DNA of 28,928 bases from Flavipsychrobacter sp964461535 (GCA_964461535.1 CAYWUY010000037.1:1-28928), one strand, 5' to 3'. Shown: positions 16,373 to 24,704, counted from the first letter of the stretch. Program-made: numbers and translations. Notes: generated by a model from the sequence alone, not told the origin.

Positions 16373-16837
16373 ATGAAGGTTTACACATTATATAGAGAGC
16401 AAATATTACCTATTTCATTACAGGAAGCTTGGGACTTCTTTTCTACACCTATGAACTTGGCAAAAATTACGCCGCCTGATATGGGTTTTGAAATTATGAC
16501 TCAGCTTGAAGGAAAAGGTATATATGAAGGTATGCTAATTGAATACAGAGTTAGACCCATGCTAGGCATAAAAGTTAAATGGATAACAAAAATTGGGAGT
16601 GTTGAAGCACCGTATAAGTTTGTAGACACCCAATTACATGGTCCTTATTCCTTATGGGAACATACGCATACTTTTAAAGAAGTAGAAGGTGGCGTATTAA
16701 TGACTGATACTGTAAATTATGCCATACCTTTAGGAATATTGGGAACTATTGCACATGTATTAGCTGTAAAAAGTAGACTTGAGCATATATTTGACTTCAG
16801 AAAAATAACCCTAGAAAATTTCTTTAAAAAGAACTAA
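16373..16837 (+). CDS. SRPBCC (START-like) ligand-binding protein in the carotenoid operon
   Basis: The 154-residue cytosolic protein has the helix-grip pattern of the SRPBCC superfamily, opening with QEAWDFFSTPMNLAKITPP and including LHGPYSLWEHTHTF and a long C-terminal helix. It has no signal peptide or membrane segment. It is spaced 9 bp from idi and 5 bp from crtZ, so it belongs to the operon. Proteins of this fold bind hydrophobic ligands in a central cavity. A role in holding or handing over a carotenoid or isoprenoid intermediate is reasonable but unproven; no catalytic residues are evident. Confidence 0.82.
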   Translation: MKVYTLYREQILPISLQEAWDFFSTPMNLAKITPPDMGFEIMTQLEGKGIYEGMLIEYRVRPMLGIKVKWITKIGSVEAPYKFVDTQLHGPYSLWEHTHTFKEVEGGVLMTDTVNYAIPLGILGTIAHVLAVKSRLEHIFDFRKITLENFFKKN

Positions 16838-16842
16838 CTACC

Positions 16843-17319
16843 ATGTGGATATTATATACTGCTATAACTGTTGGTACATTTATAGGAATGGAAGGAGTGG
16901 CTTGGCTGGCACATAAATACCTGATGCACGGTTTTTTATGGATACTCCACGAAGATCATCATAAGAAAAATCCTAGCTCCTTCTTTGAAAAGAATGACTA
17001 CTTTTTTTTAATATTTGCTATTCCCGGCATTATTACACTGGGTGTAGGTAGCTTTATTGAAGATGTAAGATGGCTAATGTTTATAGGATTGGGTATTACT
17101 ATCTATGGGTTTGCTTACTTTTTAATACACGATATATTTATTCACCAAAGATTTAAATGGCTTAGGAATAGCGATAACATTTACTTTAGAGCTATAAGAA
17201 GAGCACACAAAATGCACCATAAACATTTAGGTAAAGAGGATGGAGAATGTTTTGGCATGCTGTGGGTTCCGATGAAATATTTTGCTGAAGCACAAAAACA
17301 AAAAAAAGCTAATGCCTGA
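16843..17319 (+). CDS. crtZ: Beta-carotene hydroxylase CrtZ
   Basis: The 158-residue membrane protein belongs to the fatty-acid hydroxylase superfamily. Its di-iron histidine clusters are visible: H24/H29 (HKYLMH), H36/H39/H40 (HEDHH), H96/H101 (HDIFIH) and H122/H125/H126 (HKMHH). Hydrophobic segments flank them. It should add hydroxyl groups at C3 and C3' of the beta-rings, giving zeaxanthin from beta-carotene. Its last codons overlap the start of the lycopene cyclase gene by 8 bp. Confidence 0.94.
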   Translation: MWILYTAITVGTFIGMEGVAWLAHKYLMHGFLWILHEDHHKKNPSSFFEKNDYFFLIFAIPGIITLGVGSFIEDVRWLMFIGLGITIYGFAYFLIHDIFIHQRFKWLRNSDNIYFRAIRRAHKMHHKHLGKEDGECFGMLWVPMKYFAEAQKQKKANA

Positions 17320-18031
17320 GCACCTTCTCTATGTAGCTGTAGATTTTTTCTGCATTATATTTCCATTTATATTTTCATTTCATAAGAAATTCAGTTTTTA
17401 TAAGCACTGGAATTATTTTATTATTCCCAATATAATTACGGCTTTATTTTTTATTATATGGGATGCTTATTTTACTAAAATAGGTATTTGGCACTTTAAT
17501 AGTAGGTATCTTATAAACATATATGTGCTAGGCCTGCCTGTAGAAGAAATATTGTTTTTTATTTGCATACCTTATGCTTGCACGTTTACTTACTACTGCA
17601 TGCGCAGATATGTAAATCTTGATAAGTTTTATAATTTATCTAGACTATTATCATTTTCACTAATAGGTTTTTTGTTGGCTGTGGGGATTAACCATATTAC
17701 TCAACTATATACTTCAGTAACATTTATTTTATTAGCAATTTTTCTGAGCATATTACTTATTAAAAATGTAAAATATCTAGCTAGTTTTTATGCTACTTTC
17801 ATATTGATATTATTGCCTTTTTTTCTTTCAAACGGAGTTCTTACAGGAGGATTTACAGAAGAAGCTGTAGTTATATATAATAATAACCACAACTTAGGTA
17901 TAAGGATGTTTACCATACCATTTGAAGATACTTTCTATGGTATGTTACTATTATTAATGAATGTTGCTGGCTATGAAATAATGCTTCATAGAAAATCAGT
18001 AACAAAGCTTAATACTTTAAGTAGTAATTGA
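17312..18031 (+). CDS. Lycopene cyclase, fused CrtYcd type
   Basis: I start at the ATG at 17312, which overlaps the crtZ stop by 8 bp; an in-frame ATG at 17282 gives a Lys-rich leader inside crtZ. The 239-residue product is a multi-span membrane protein with the LPVEEILFFICIP motif of heterodimeric-type lycopene cyclase domains (CrtYc/CrtYd, also the cyclase part of fungal CarRA). Its length corresponds to two such domains in one chain. A second, weaker motif near VLTGGFTEE and NNHNLGIRMFTIPFED marks the C-terminal half. It should convert lycopene to beta-carotene. This is not the flavoprotein CrtY found in many flavobacteria. Confidence 0.9.
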   Translation: MPEHLLYVAVDFFCIIFPFIFSFHKKFSFYKHWNYFIIPNIITALFFIIWDAYFTKIGIWHFNSRYLINIYVLGLPVEEILFFICIPYACTFTYYCMRRYVNLDKFYNLSRLLSFSLIGFLLAVGINHITQLYTSVTFILLAIFLSILLIKNVKYLASFYATFILILLPFFLSNGVLTGGFTEEAVVIYNNNHNLGIRMFTIPFEDTFYGMLLLLMNVAGYEIMLHRKSVTKLNTLSSN

Positions 18032-18059
18032 TATATATTTATGCAAAATTAGTACCATC

Positions 18060-18419
18060 TTGACGCCTCTACTATTAACTACTGCCGACATTGCAGACAC
18101 AATTGTATCTGCAATTATGAACTTCTACGTAGCTCACAAAGCTCATCTTATAATAATAGCTACCGGTATGGTTGCCGGTATTATTGCCCAAATGTTTGTA
18201 CCGGGAAGAGGATTTGGGTTAGGAGCAACTATTGTTATTGGCATTGTAGGAGGCTGGGTAGGTCAAAAGTTTTTAGGCAGCTATGTACATTTAACAGATA
18301 GCCCAACTATAAATAACCTTTTGAGTGCCACTGCGGGGGCAATGATACTAGCTTTAGGAATAAATATTCTTAGACCAGGTAAAGAAAAAGACAAGTCTGG
18401 ATATAGAAACAACCCATAA
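18060..18419 (+). CDS. GlsB/YeaQ/YmgE-like small membrane protein
   Basis: The 119-residue protein has three hydrophobic segments (about 29-47, 53-73 and 85-104) with the Gly-rich GFGLGATIVIGIVGGWVGQ segment of the YeaQ/GlsB (transglycosylase-associated) family. The TTG at 18060 gives an N-terminal extension; an ATG at 18117 would give 100 residues, nearer the family's usual length, and I cannot decide between them. It follows the lycopene cyclase by 28 bp with no terminator visible, so it may be the last gene of the carotenoid operon. Family members are linked to envelope stress; the exact function is unknown. Confidence 0.7.
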   Translation: MTPLLLTTADIADTIVSAIMNFYVAHKAHLIIIATGMVAGIIAQMFVPGRGFGLGATIVIGIVGGWVGQKFLGSYVHLTDSPTINNLLSATAGAMILALGINILRPGKEKDKSGYRNNP

Positions 18420-18428
18420 CTTATAATA

Positions 18429-19061
18429 CTATTTACCAATATAAATGTCTTTTTCAGGGCTTTTGCATATTGCGTAGCTGTGTATAATAGCCTTCTCTTG
18501 ATTAGGATTTAAGGTCATTTCTACCCAACCATTATACTTTTTGCCATTTAGTTTATGCTGAAATGGTAAATATTTTCTGCTAGCACTTTTCCAGTTGCCC
18601 TCCCAGTAATTCCCCATATTTACTGTTACTACTTTTTGCATTAGCATAACAGAGGAAAGTTCGTACCAATTATAGGCAGGAATATTATCTACAGGTATTT
18701 TGTCTCCTTTTTGCAAAACCGGCACTTGTTCATTTGCATTTACGGGTAATCTTGTATCTATTCCGCTTGTAACCATAAACATATATTTATCTTGTTTATT
18801 TACGGCATCTCCTACTAACATAACACCAAAAATTAAATCTTTGGTACCATTACTATCTAGGTCTATAGCAAAAGTTCTTTGTTGAAATTTCACTTCTGTA
18901 TCTTGTAAATTTTTATGAATCATAGTCTTATTTACTAAACTATCCATTCCTGGAGGAACGGTCATCAATGGATCACAATTTTTGGTACAAGAAACAGTAG
19001 CAATACTCATAGAAAATAAAGCAATAAAAGAAAGTACAGAAAGCTTAGTGGTGTTTTTCAT
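18429..19061 (-). CDS. Hypothetical lipoprotein
   Basis: I start at the ATG at 19061, which opens with a hydrophobic signal (MKNTTKLSVLSFIALFSMSI) ending near ATVSC, a weak lipobox; an upstream ATG at 19082 adds seven polar residues. The remainder of the 210 residues is a soluble domain with a DLDSNGTKDLIFGV segment resembling FG-GAP-like calcium loops, and a NGKKYNGWVEMTL strand. I do not recognise a family. It converges with the GlsB-like gene (9-bp gap, no terminator). Upstream there is a perfect inverted repeat, TTGGTTAAAACCAA at 19109-19122. Confidence 0.65.
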   Translation of the reverse strand: MKNTTKLSVLSFIALFSMSIATVSCTKNCDPLMTVPPGMDSLVNKTMIHKNLQDTEVKFQQRTFAIDLDSNGTKDLIFGVMLVGDAVNKQDKYMFMVTSGIDTRLPVNANEQVPVLQKGDKIPVDNIPAYNWYELSSVMLMQKVVTVNMGNYWEGNWKSASRKYLPFQHKLNGKKYNGWVEMTLNPNQEKAIIHSYAICKSPEKDIYIGK

Positions 19062-19193
19062 AATTATATTTTTCGTTTGCAAAGTGCAAATTCTTAAACA
19101 ACTGAATATTGGTTAAAACCAAGATTTTGTTGTTGGTATATTATGAAGACAATTGAAAAGTATAATACCCCTACTCTAAAAATTATTCACTAT

Positions 19194-19209
19194 AAAAATT
19201 TCGATTTTT
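19194..19209 (-). terminator. Weak possible terminator
   Basis: AAAAAT, a TTCG loop and ATTTTT form a small A/T-only hairpin just beyond the stop of the T9SS protein gene at 19232. It may end that transcript, but the stem is weak. Confidence 0.25.
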
Positions 19210-19231
19210 TAGTTTCTGAAGCACATTTACT

Positions 19232-20488
19232 TTAATGTACTATTTCAAGCTTTATATATCTCTTACTGTCATTCCTTTTTATTACAACTAAATACATCCC
19301 AGTCACCATATTAGCAGTATTAATATTATGAACTTGTGCATTTTCATTAGAAGAATATACTAATTGACCAACAAGATTATATATATCAACTGCATAGCTA
19401 TAGCTGGAGGAAGTACTTATAACTAAACTATTATTGGCAGGCTGAGGATAGAAAACGATATTTGACAAAATTTGACTGGCTAAAACATCTGTTGAAGTAT
19501 CACTTGGGCTAGTACCAGATCTCAATTTCATAATAGTGCCAAAATCACCTACCACATAACCTACATTTTTTGATGGAAAACTAAGTGCCCTTAAAAGTCC
19601 GGCGATTGGTGTTTTTTGTACTATCCAAGACATACCACCATCTATGCTTTTAAGAACTTTACCACTATCACAAACAGCATATGCAATATTCGTTGCACTA
19701 AACTGTAGTGCATTAATTCTTCTACAAAATGGCACAGTAATCTGATTCCAGGATAGTCCTCCATCATTAGTATACGAAATAGCACCAGAATCATATGTAT
19801 CACCTACAACAAAATAGTTTTCAGGGCTCTTCATATACACGTCATTATGTATATATTTTTCTGCAACAGTATCATATGAGATTAGTGTACTTTCTGTATT
19901 AGCCCATAGCAAAGGATTATTAGGATCGTGTATATAACCAACAGCTACAAAATGAATTGAGTCAGTTGCCGTAATTGATTTAATTGAATAATCTGCTGTA
20001 GAGGACGCATATACTTCATCCCAAGACTCTCCTCCGTTACTTGTTCTTAAAATTTTTCCGGTACCAGCTAAACCTTCAACAGCGAAACCATGAGTTGAAG
20101 AAATAAAATATATTTTATTGATATTAGACTCACCCGAATAAACAGTTGCCCAAGTAATCCCACCGTCTACAGTGCGACTAATATGTCCACAACAATAACC
20201 AGATGCTCCGGACTGACCACCAGCTACAAATATTGTATCTTTAGATACATACTGAGCAGCATAATTATGAACGGAAGAAGGGAAAGCTGTTGTTAAAGGA
20301 GTCCATGTGACTCCGCCATTTTTTGTAACAACAGCGGTGCCTTCATATCCTACTGCAATTCCAGTATCATTATTTAGAAAAGAGACCCCATTTAATGCTG
20401 GAAATATACCTGTAGTTTGTACTGCCCACTGAGCGAAAGCATTAGAACAAAATCCAATACTAATTAATATAAAAAAAAGAACACGCAT
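19232..20488 (-). CDS. YCF48-like beta-propeller protein with T9SS sorting domain (copy 2)
   Basis: The 418-residue product has a signal peptide (about 1-19, ending SNAFAQ). Repeated segments of the type FLNNDTGIAVGYEGTAVVTKNGG/TW follow, as in YCF48-like (BNR/photosystem-assembly) propellers. A C-terminal T9SS type A sorting domain (about 340-418; FYPQPANNSLVIS ... GMYLVVIKRND) completes it. It should be exported and anchored or released at the cell surface. A vicinal Cys pair (GYCCGHISR) lies in an early repeat. It is paralogous to the gene next to it along the whole length. The ligand or role is unknown. Confidence 0.85.
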   Translation of the reverse strand: MRVLFFILISIGFCSNAFAQWAVQTTGIFPALNGVSFLNNDTGIAVGYEGTAVVTKNGGVTWTPLTTAFPSSVHNYAAQYVSKDTIFVAGGQSGASGYCCGHISRTVDGGITWATVYSGESNINKIYFISSTHGFAVEGLAGTGKILRTSNGGESWDEVYASSTADYSIKSITATDSIHFVAVGYIHDPNNPLLWANTESTLISYDTVAEKYIHNDVYMKSPENYFVVGDTYDSGAISYTNDGGLSWNQITVPFCRRINALQFSATNIAYAVCDSGKVLKSIDGGMSWIVQKTPIAGLLRALSFPSKNVGYVVGDFGTIMKLRSGTSPSDTSTDVLASQILSNIVFYPQPANNSLVISTSSSYSYAVDIYNLVGQLVYSSNENAQVHNINTANMVTGMYLVVIKRNDSKRYIKLEIVH

Positions 20489-20644
20489 AAGATAGTTGAG
20501 TTTAGAAAATGTAAAACAGAAAATTATTATAACTTAAAGACAGTAAACAAATAGCCTTCGTGAGGATTTGGGTATTTAAGCTTCAAATACGTACACAAAT
20601 ACTATAAACTTATGCATAATATTTAAAATATTATACCGGTAAAT

Positions 20645-20676
20645 AAAAAAGTCGGCATTGCACTGCCGACTTTTTA
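20645..20676 (-). terminator. Intrinsic terminator
   Basis: GTCGGCA (20651-20657) pairs with TGCCGAC (20664-20670) around a 6-nt loop. Flanking A and T runs extend the stem and give a T tract on the minus strand. It lies 22 bp past the stop of the upstream T9SS protein gene and separates the two paralogues into different transcripts. Confidence 0.88.
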
Positions 20677-20697
20677 AGAACGATATAAAGTGTAGAT

Positions 20698-21957
20698 TTA
20701 ATGTAATACTTCTACTTTTTTAGTGGTTATCATTTCTCGGTTTTGAATTTTCAAATAGTATATACCTGAAGGAAGGTTTGTAACCGGTATGGTATGTTGT
20801 TGGTTTAGCTGCTTGGCTTGGTATACTACTTGCCCTGATATATTAGACATTACAACATCATAAACTAGGTTATTTCCAGGCTTAACAGTTAAGGTACTGT
20901 TTGACGGACTAGGAAAAACAGTATAATCTGCATACAATCTTGGATCTTGAAGAGACGTAGTAGTATCAGATGTATCTATTGTAGGTAAAGGAATGTAATA
21001 TTTTATTACTGTTCCTTCATCTCCAACTACATATCCTAAATTTTTAGCCGGGAAATTAAGGCCTCTTAGATGCTTTGCACCAGGCGTAGTGGTAGAAGTC
21101 CAAGTAGTACCGGCATCTGTAGATTTTAGCACCTTACCCATATCACATACTGCAAATGCAGTATCATTGTCAACAAACTGAATACCCATTATCTCTTCGG
21201 TAAACGGTGTAGTAACTGTCGTCCAGGAGGTTCCACCATCAGTAGTTTTTGCCATTTTACCAACATGGCTCCCATACCCAACTACAAAATAATTAGTAGG
21301 CGATTTCATCCATACATCATTCCAAGTTTGTGCTATACCAGTTGCCATGGTAGTTACAGCACCAGCATGGTACTTCCAAGCTAAAGGATTGGCAGTCATA
21401 TCGTCATACCCTACGGCTGCTACCAAACTAGTATCTAGCGCAAATACTGAATTGAGTGTAGTTAGGTTAGCCATAGTAGTATTATGTACTTCCGTCCAAG
21501 ATGCACCACCATTTAAGGTGCGGAGAAGTATTCCGGCATTGGTTTCGCCGGCAACTGCATAACCTTCTTTAGAATTAAGAAAATAGAGTTTATTGACAGG
21601 CGATGGACTGTTGTAAACTTCGGTCCATGTAGTACCACCATCTGTTGACCTTCTAATAAATCCGCAGCAGTAACCTATAAAACCAACACCACCACCACAG
21701 ATATAAATTGTGTCTGCAGATGTGTATGCTACAGAATAGTAGTTATGTCCTGCCCCAACTGCAACAGCATTCCAGTGTAGGCCACCGTCGGTAGTTTTAA
21801 TAGCCGTCATGTTATCGCCAACTACTATACCTGTATCCTTATTTAAAAAAGAGACACCATTAAGTGTTTGAGAGACGCCGCTTACTTGAGCGGTCCATTG
21901 GGCATTGGCAACCCAGCTACTTAATAAAGCAGCAATTGAAAGAATAGTTTTTCTCAT
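20698..21957 (-). CDS. YCF48-like beta-propeller protein with T9SS sorting domain (copy 1)
   Basis: This 419-residue protein has the same design as its downstream neighbour: signal peptide (about 1-19, ending WVANAQ), YCF48-like repeats with DTGIVVGDNMTAIKTTDGG and similar units, a vicinal Cys pair (GYCCGFIRRSTDGG), and a C-terminal sorting domain (about 345-419; YTVFPSPSNSTLTVKP ... GIYYLKI). The two genes are clearly a tandem duplication that has diverged. The start lies 63 bp from an incompletely assembled AT-rich region, so upstream regulation cannot be assessed. A surface or secreted role is expected; function unknown. Confidence 0.86.
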   Translation of the reverse strand: MRKTILSIAALLSSWVANAQWTAQVSGVSQTLNGVSFLNKDTGIVVGDNMTAIKTTDGGLHWNAVAVGAGHNYYSVAYTSADTIYICGGGVGFIGYCCGFIRRSTDGGTTWTEVYNSPSPVNKLYFLNSKEGYAVAGETNAGILLRTLNGGASWTEVHNTTMANLTTLNSVFALDTSLVAAVGYDDMTANPLAWKYHAGAVTTMATGIAQTWNDVWMKSPTNYFVVGYGSHVGKMAKTTDGGTSWTTVTTPFTEEIMGIQFVDNDTAFAVCDMGKVLKSTDAGTTWTSTTTPGAKHLRGLNFPAKNLGYVVGDEGTVIKYYIPLPTIDTSDTTTSLQDPRLYADYTVFPSPSNSTLTVKPGNNLVYDVVMSNISGQVVYQAKQLNQQHTIPVTNLPSGIYYLKIQNREMITTKKVEVLH

Positions 21958-22077
21958 GGAATAGTAATGATTTTAAGAGTACATTGAATAGACACAAACT
22001 TATATTAGAATGTTAGTAGATGCTAAAATATACTGACAAGAGACAATACATTAAAAATATAACTAATCAAATATTAT

Positions 22078-22177
22078 NNNNNNNNNNNNNNNNNNNNNNN
22101 NNNNNNNNNNNNNNNNNNNNNNNNNNNNNNNNNNNNNNNNNNNNNNNNNNNNNNNNNNNNNNNNNNNNNNNNNNNNN
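22078..22177. other. Assembly gap (100 N)
   Basis: Exactly 100 N interrupt the sequence. This is the usual scaffold placeholder, so the true gap length and content are unknown. Confidence 0.98.
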
Positions 22178-23150
22178 TGAAAAGTTTATTTTGAATGAAC
22201 AATTGAATAACATAATATTTTAATAATTACTATTAAACATAAGTATATTTAATAATAAATAAGATAATTTTCAGGCAAAAATAAAAATTACTTACTTTTA
22301 AGATACAATAAACTCAGTATTTAATTGATTTTCAATAATTTACATCGATTACACTAAAATATTAACATAAAAATGTCAAAATTATTGGAAATGAGTTAAT
22401 TTACGCTGAATGAATGGATTTAAGAGATAATTTTAGCGGGTAAATACTAATTTAATGAGTGTAAATATTAGATATTATACTAGCATTAAATTCTTTAAAT
22501 AATTTAAAATCAATATTTTGTATCGTAAATAAATAATATAGTTATTAAATAGCCAGATACTTTTACAAATTAAATTTTAACATCAACTAAATCGTAAAAC
22601 ATCTGGAGAAATGGATAAGAGAATAGTGTATGACATTTTGTCAAAATGATCATTTAGCACATAAAAAAGAAAATAAAAGAAACAATAAATATTTACAAAT
22701 ATATCTAAAGCAGCACCTAAAGTAATACTTCAAATAAAACAAGCCTCCTAGTGAGTTGAAAATTTTAGAATACTAAAATAATATAAAATATTTAATGTAT
22801 AAAATTAAGAGATAGAGACACGCTACTCTACCCTATTAGCTACGTTGAATTGAGTATTTTCCAAGGAATGCGTAAATATTAATAAAATATATACTGTAAA
22901 TTACAAGCGTAGAAGTATTATTTCAACATGATAAATGATAGATTATATTATTAATAAATAAAATTATATTTCATAAAGAATGAACAAAGTCAAAACAAAT
23001 TTAAACAATACTAAACAAATAAATATCATATTTGATACATTTTTCAAATAACATAACACATTAAGTTATTATATTATTTTAAATACACAAGTTAACATAA
23101 ATAAATACTTACATAATTATATAGTATAATATTAATGTAAGTACACAAAA
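22178..23150. other. Very AT-rich region without a recognisable gene
   Basis: About 970 bases are markedly richer in A+T than the flanking genes and lack any reading frame with protein-like composition on either strand. I see no rRNA, convincing tRNA, insertion sequence or CRISPR repeat. There are loose AAACA-containing repeats (for example 23000-23027), but these are expected by chance in such DNA. Confidence 0.7.
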
Positions 23151-23178
23151 AAAGAGTGGCTAAAAAGCCACTCTTTAC
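23149..23178 (-). terminator. Intrinsic terminator of the acyl-CoA dehydrogenase gene
   Basis: A perfect 10-bp stem (AAAGAGTGGC at 23151-23160, complement 23167-23176) with a 6-nt loop is followed on the minus strand by a T run. It lies 33 bp beyond the stop codon. Confidence 0.9.
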
Positions 23179-23208
23179 TCATTAAATAAAATTTATTTAC
23201 ATTTTAAT

Positions 23209-24387
23209 TTAGCTAAATGCGTTTATGCCGGTAACGTCCATACCTGTAATTAACAAGTGAATATCATGAGTTCCTTCATATGTAACTACAGACTCTAAAT
23301 TCATCATATGACGCATAATACTAAACTCACCAGTAATACCCATACCACCTAAAATTTGGCGAGCTTCGCGGGTTACTTTAAGTGCTATGTCGCAACTGTT
23401 ACGTTTAGCCATTGATATTTGTGCAGGAGTAGCTCTATCTTCGTTACGAAGAACACCTACGCGCCAGTTAAGCAATTGGCTCTTAGTAATCTCGGTAATC
23501 ATTTCAGCTAGTTTCTTTTGAGTAAGTTGGAAACCTGCAATAGGACGACCAAACTGAATGCGCTGTTTAGAATAACGCAACGCGGTATCATAGGCATCCA
23601 TAGCACAGCCTAAAGCTCCCCAAGCAATACCAAAGCGAGCGCTAGATAAACAACTCAAAGGACCTTTTAATCCTTTTATGTTTGGTAGTATATTTTCCTT
23701 AGGTACTTTAACATTGTCAAAAACCAATTCGCCGGTAGCAGAAGCACGCAAGCTCCACTTACCATGAGTTTCAGGCGTAGTAAAGCCTTCCATACCACGC
23801 TCTACTATCATACCATGAATTTCTCCAGCTTCATTCTTAGCCCATACAACTGCTATATCAGCAAAAGGAGCGTTAGAAATCCACATTTTAGAACCATTTA
23901 ATATAACATGGTCACCGGCATCTTTGAAATTAGTAATCATTCCGGCTGGGTTAGAACCATGATCAGGCTCTGTAAGACCAAAACAACCCATCATTTCTCC
24001 TGTAGCTAACTTAGGCAAATATTTCATTTTTTGCTCTTCGCTACCATACTTATATATAGGGAACATAACAAGAGAGCCCTGTACTGAGGCGGTAGAGCGA
24101 ATACCTGAATCGCAACGCTCTAGCTCTTGCATCATAATACCATAGGTAATATAGTCTAAACCTGCACCGCCATACTTTTGAGGTACAAATGGACCAAAAC
24201 AACCTAACTCGCCTAAGCCCTTTAATAAATGACTAGGGAAAGCAGCGCGCTGAGCGTAATCTTCGATAATAGGAGATATTTCTTTTTTTACGAATGCGCG
24301 AACTGTGTCCCTTATCAGTTTTTGTTCATCTGTAAGTAGTTCATCCAGCAAGTAATAATCGGGGTGCTGGTAGTTATCCTTTTCCAT
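23209..24387 (-). CDS. gcdH: Acyl-CoA dehydrogenase, glutaryl-CoA dehydrogenase type
   Basis: The 392-residue FAD enzyme has the acyl-CoA dehydrogenase core: GCFGLTEPDHGSNPAGM (flavin/substrate loop), WISNAPFADIAVVWA, and the catalytic base E371 in VTYEGTHDIHLLITG. The RSTASVQGSLVMFPIYKYG segment and the TYEGTHDIH context are typical of glutaryl-CoA dehydrogenases, which oxidise and decarboxylate glutaryl-CoA to crotonyl-CoA in lysine and tryptophan breakdown. Related short-chain acyl-CoA dehydrogenases cannot be fully excluded. It is a single gene with its own promoter and terminator. Confidence 0.86.
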   Translation of the reverse strand: MEKDNYQHPDYYLLDELLTDEQKLIRDTVRAFVKKEISPIIEDYAQRAAFPSHLLKGLGELGCFGPFVPQKYGGAGLDYITYGIMMQELERCDSGIRSTASVQGSLVMFPIYKYGSEEQKMKYLPKLATGEMMGCFGLTEPDHGSNPAGMITNFKDAGDHVILNGSKMWISNAPFADIAVVWAKNEAGEIHGMIVERGMEGFTTPETHGKWSLRASATGELVFDNVKVPKENILPNIKGLKGPLSCLSSARFGIAWGALGCAMDAYDTALRYSKQRIQFGRPIAGFQLTQKKLAEMITEITKSQLLNWRVGVLRNEDRATPAQISMAKRNSCDIALKVTREARQILGGMGITGEFSIMRHMMNLESVVTYEGTHDIHLLITGMDVTGINAFS

Positions 24388-24417
24388 ATTTTGTTAAAGT
24401 TGTTTGCAAAATGTACG

Positions 24418-24425
24418 CAAAGGTA
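24418..24425 (-). promoter_or_regulatory. -7 box of the acyl-CoA dehydrogenase gene
   Basis: Read on the minus strand this is TACCTTTG, an exact match to the Bacteroidota -7 consensus TAnnTTTG, 30 bp before the start codon. A -33 TTG is not obvious. Confidence 0.55.
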
Positions 24426-24634
24426 GCATTTTTGGCATATTGGATTAATTTTGTAGCAGATTAAGCAGGCAAGTATTTAGAAAAGGGCTACCAATAGGGA
24501 TATAAATATTAGCAATAACGTATGCAATGCAACACAGACAAGCATTCTAGCAACAAAGGATATCCATCTATTTATCAGGCTCTTTCGTATATGAAATATG
24601 GAATGTATTTTGAGCATCGTTTAATGTGTCGAAA

Positions 24635-24654
24635 TGTGAGTGTTACAACTCACA
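24635..24654 (+). promoter_or_regulatory. Inverted repeat upstream of the sigma factor gene
   Basis: TGTGAGT (24635-24641) and ACTCACA (24648-24654) form a perfect 7-bp dyad with a 6-bp spacer, 50 bp before the sigma factor start. It could be an operator. The spacing between TGTGA and TCACA (10 bp) is not that of an E. coli CRP site. The rest of 24426-24704 shows no gene. Confidence 0.35.
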
Positions 24655-24704
24655 ACTTGTCATTTATATCCGTCATAACTACAGTAAACAAGTAAAAAAA
24701 CAAT

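Noticed and set aside
22020..22223. Apparent reading frame running through the N stretch
   Set aside because: It is open only because N codons are not stops; both flanks lack protein-like composition.
22801..22850. Minus-strand sequence resembling the D-arm of a tRNA (GTAGCTAATAGGGTAGAG)
   Set aside because: No matching acceptor stem, anticodon arm or T-arm could be placed at tRNA distances; at best a decayed remnant or chance.
23000..23027. Two AAACAA units resembling the proposed CarH operator repeats
   Set aside because: The period is 10 rather than 11 bp, no promoter or light-related gene lies nearby, and the DNA is so AT-rich that such units are expected by chance.
24635..24654. E. coli-type CRP site upstream of the sigma factor gene
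   Set aside because: The TGTGA and TCACA half-sites are 10 bp apart instead of 6, and the local Crp/Fnr protein is not of the E. coli CRP type.
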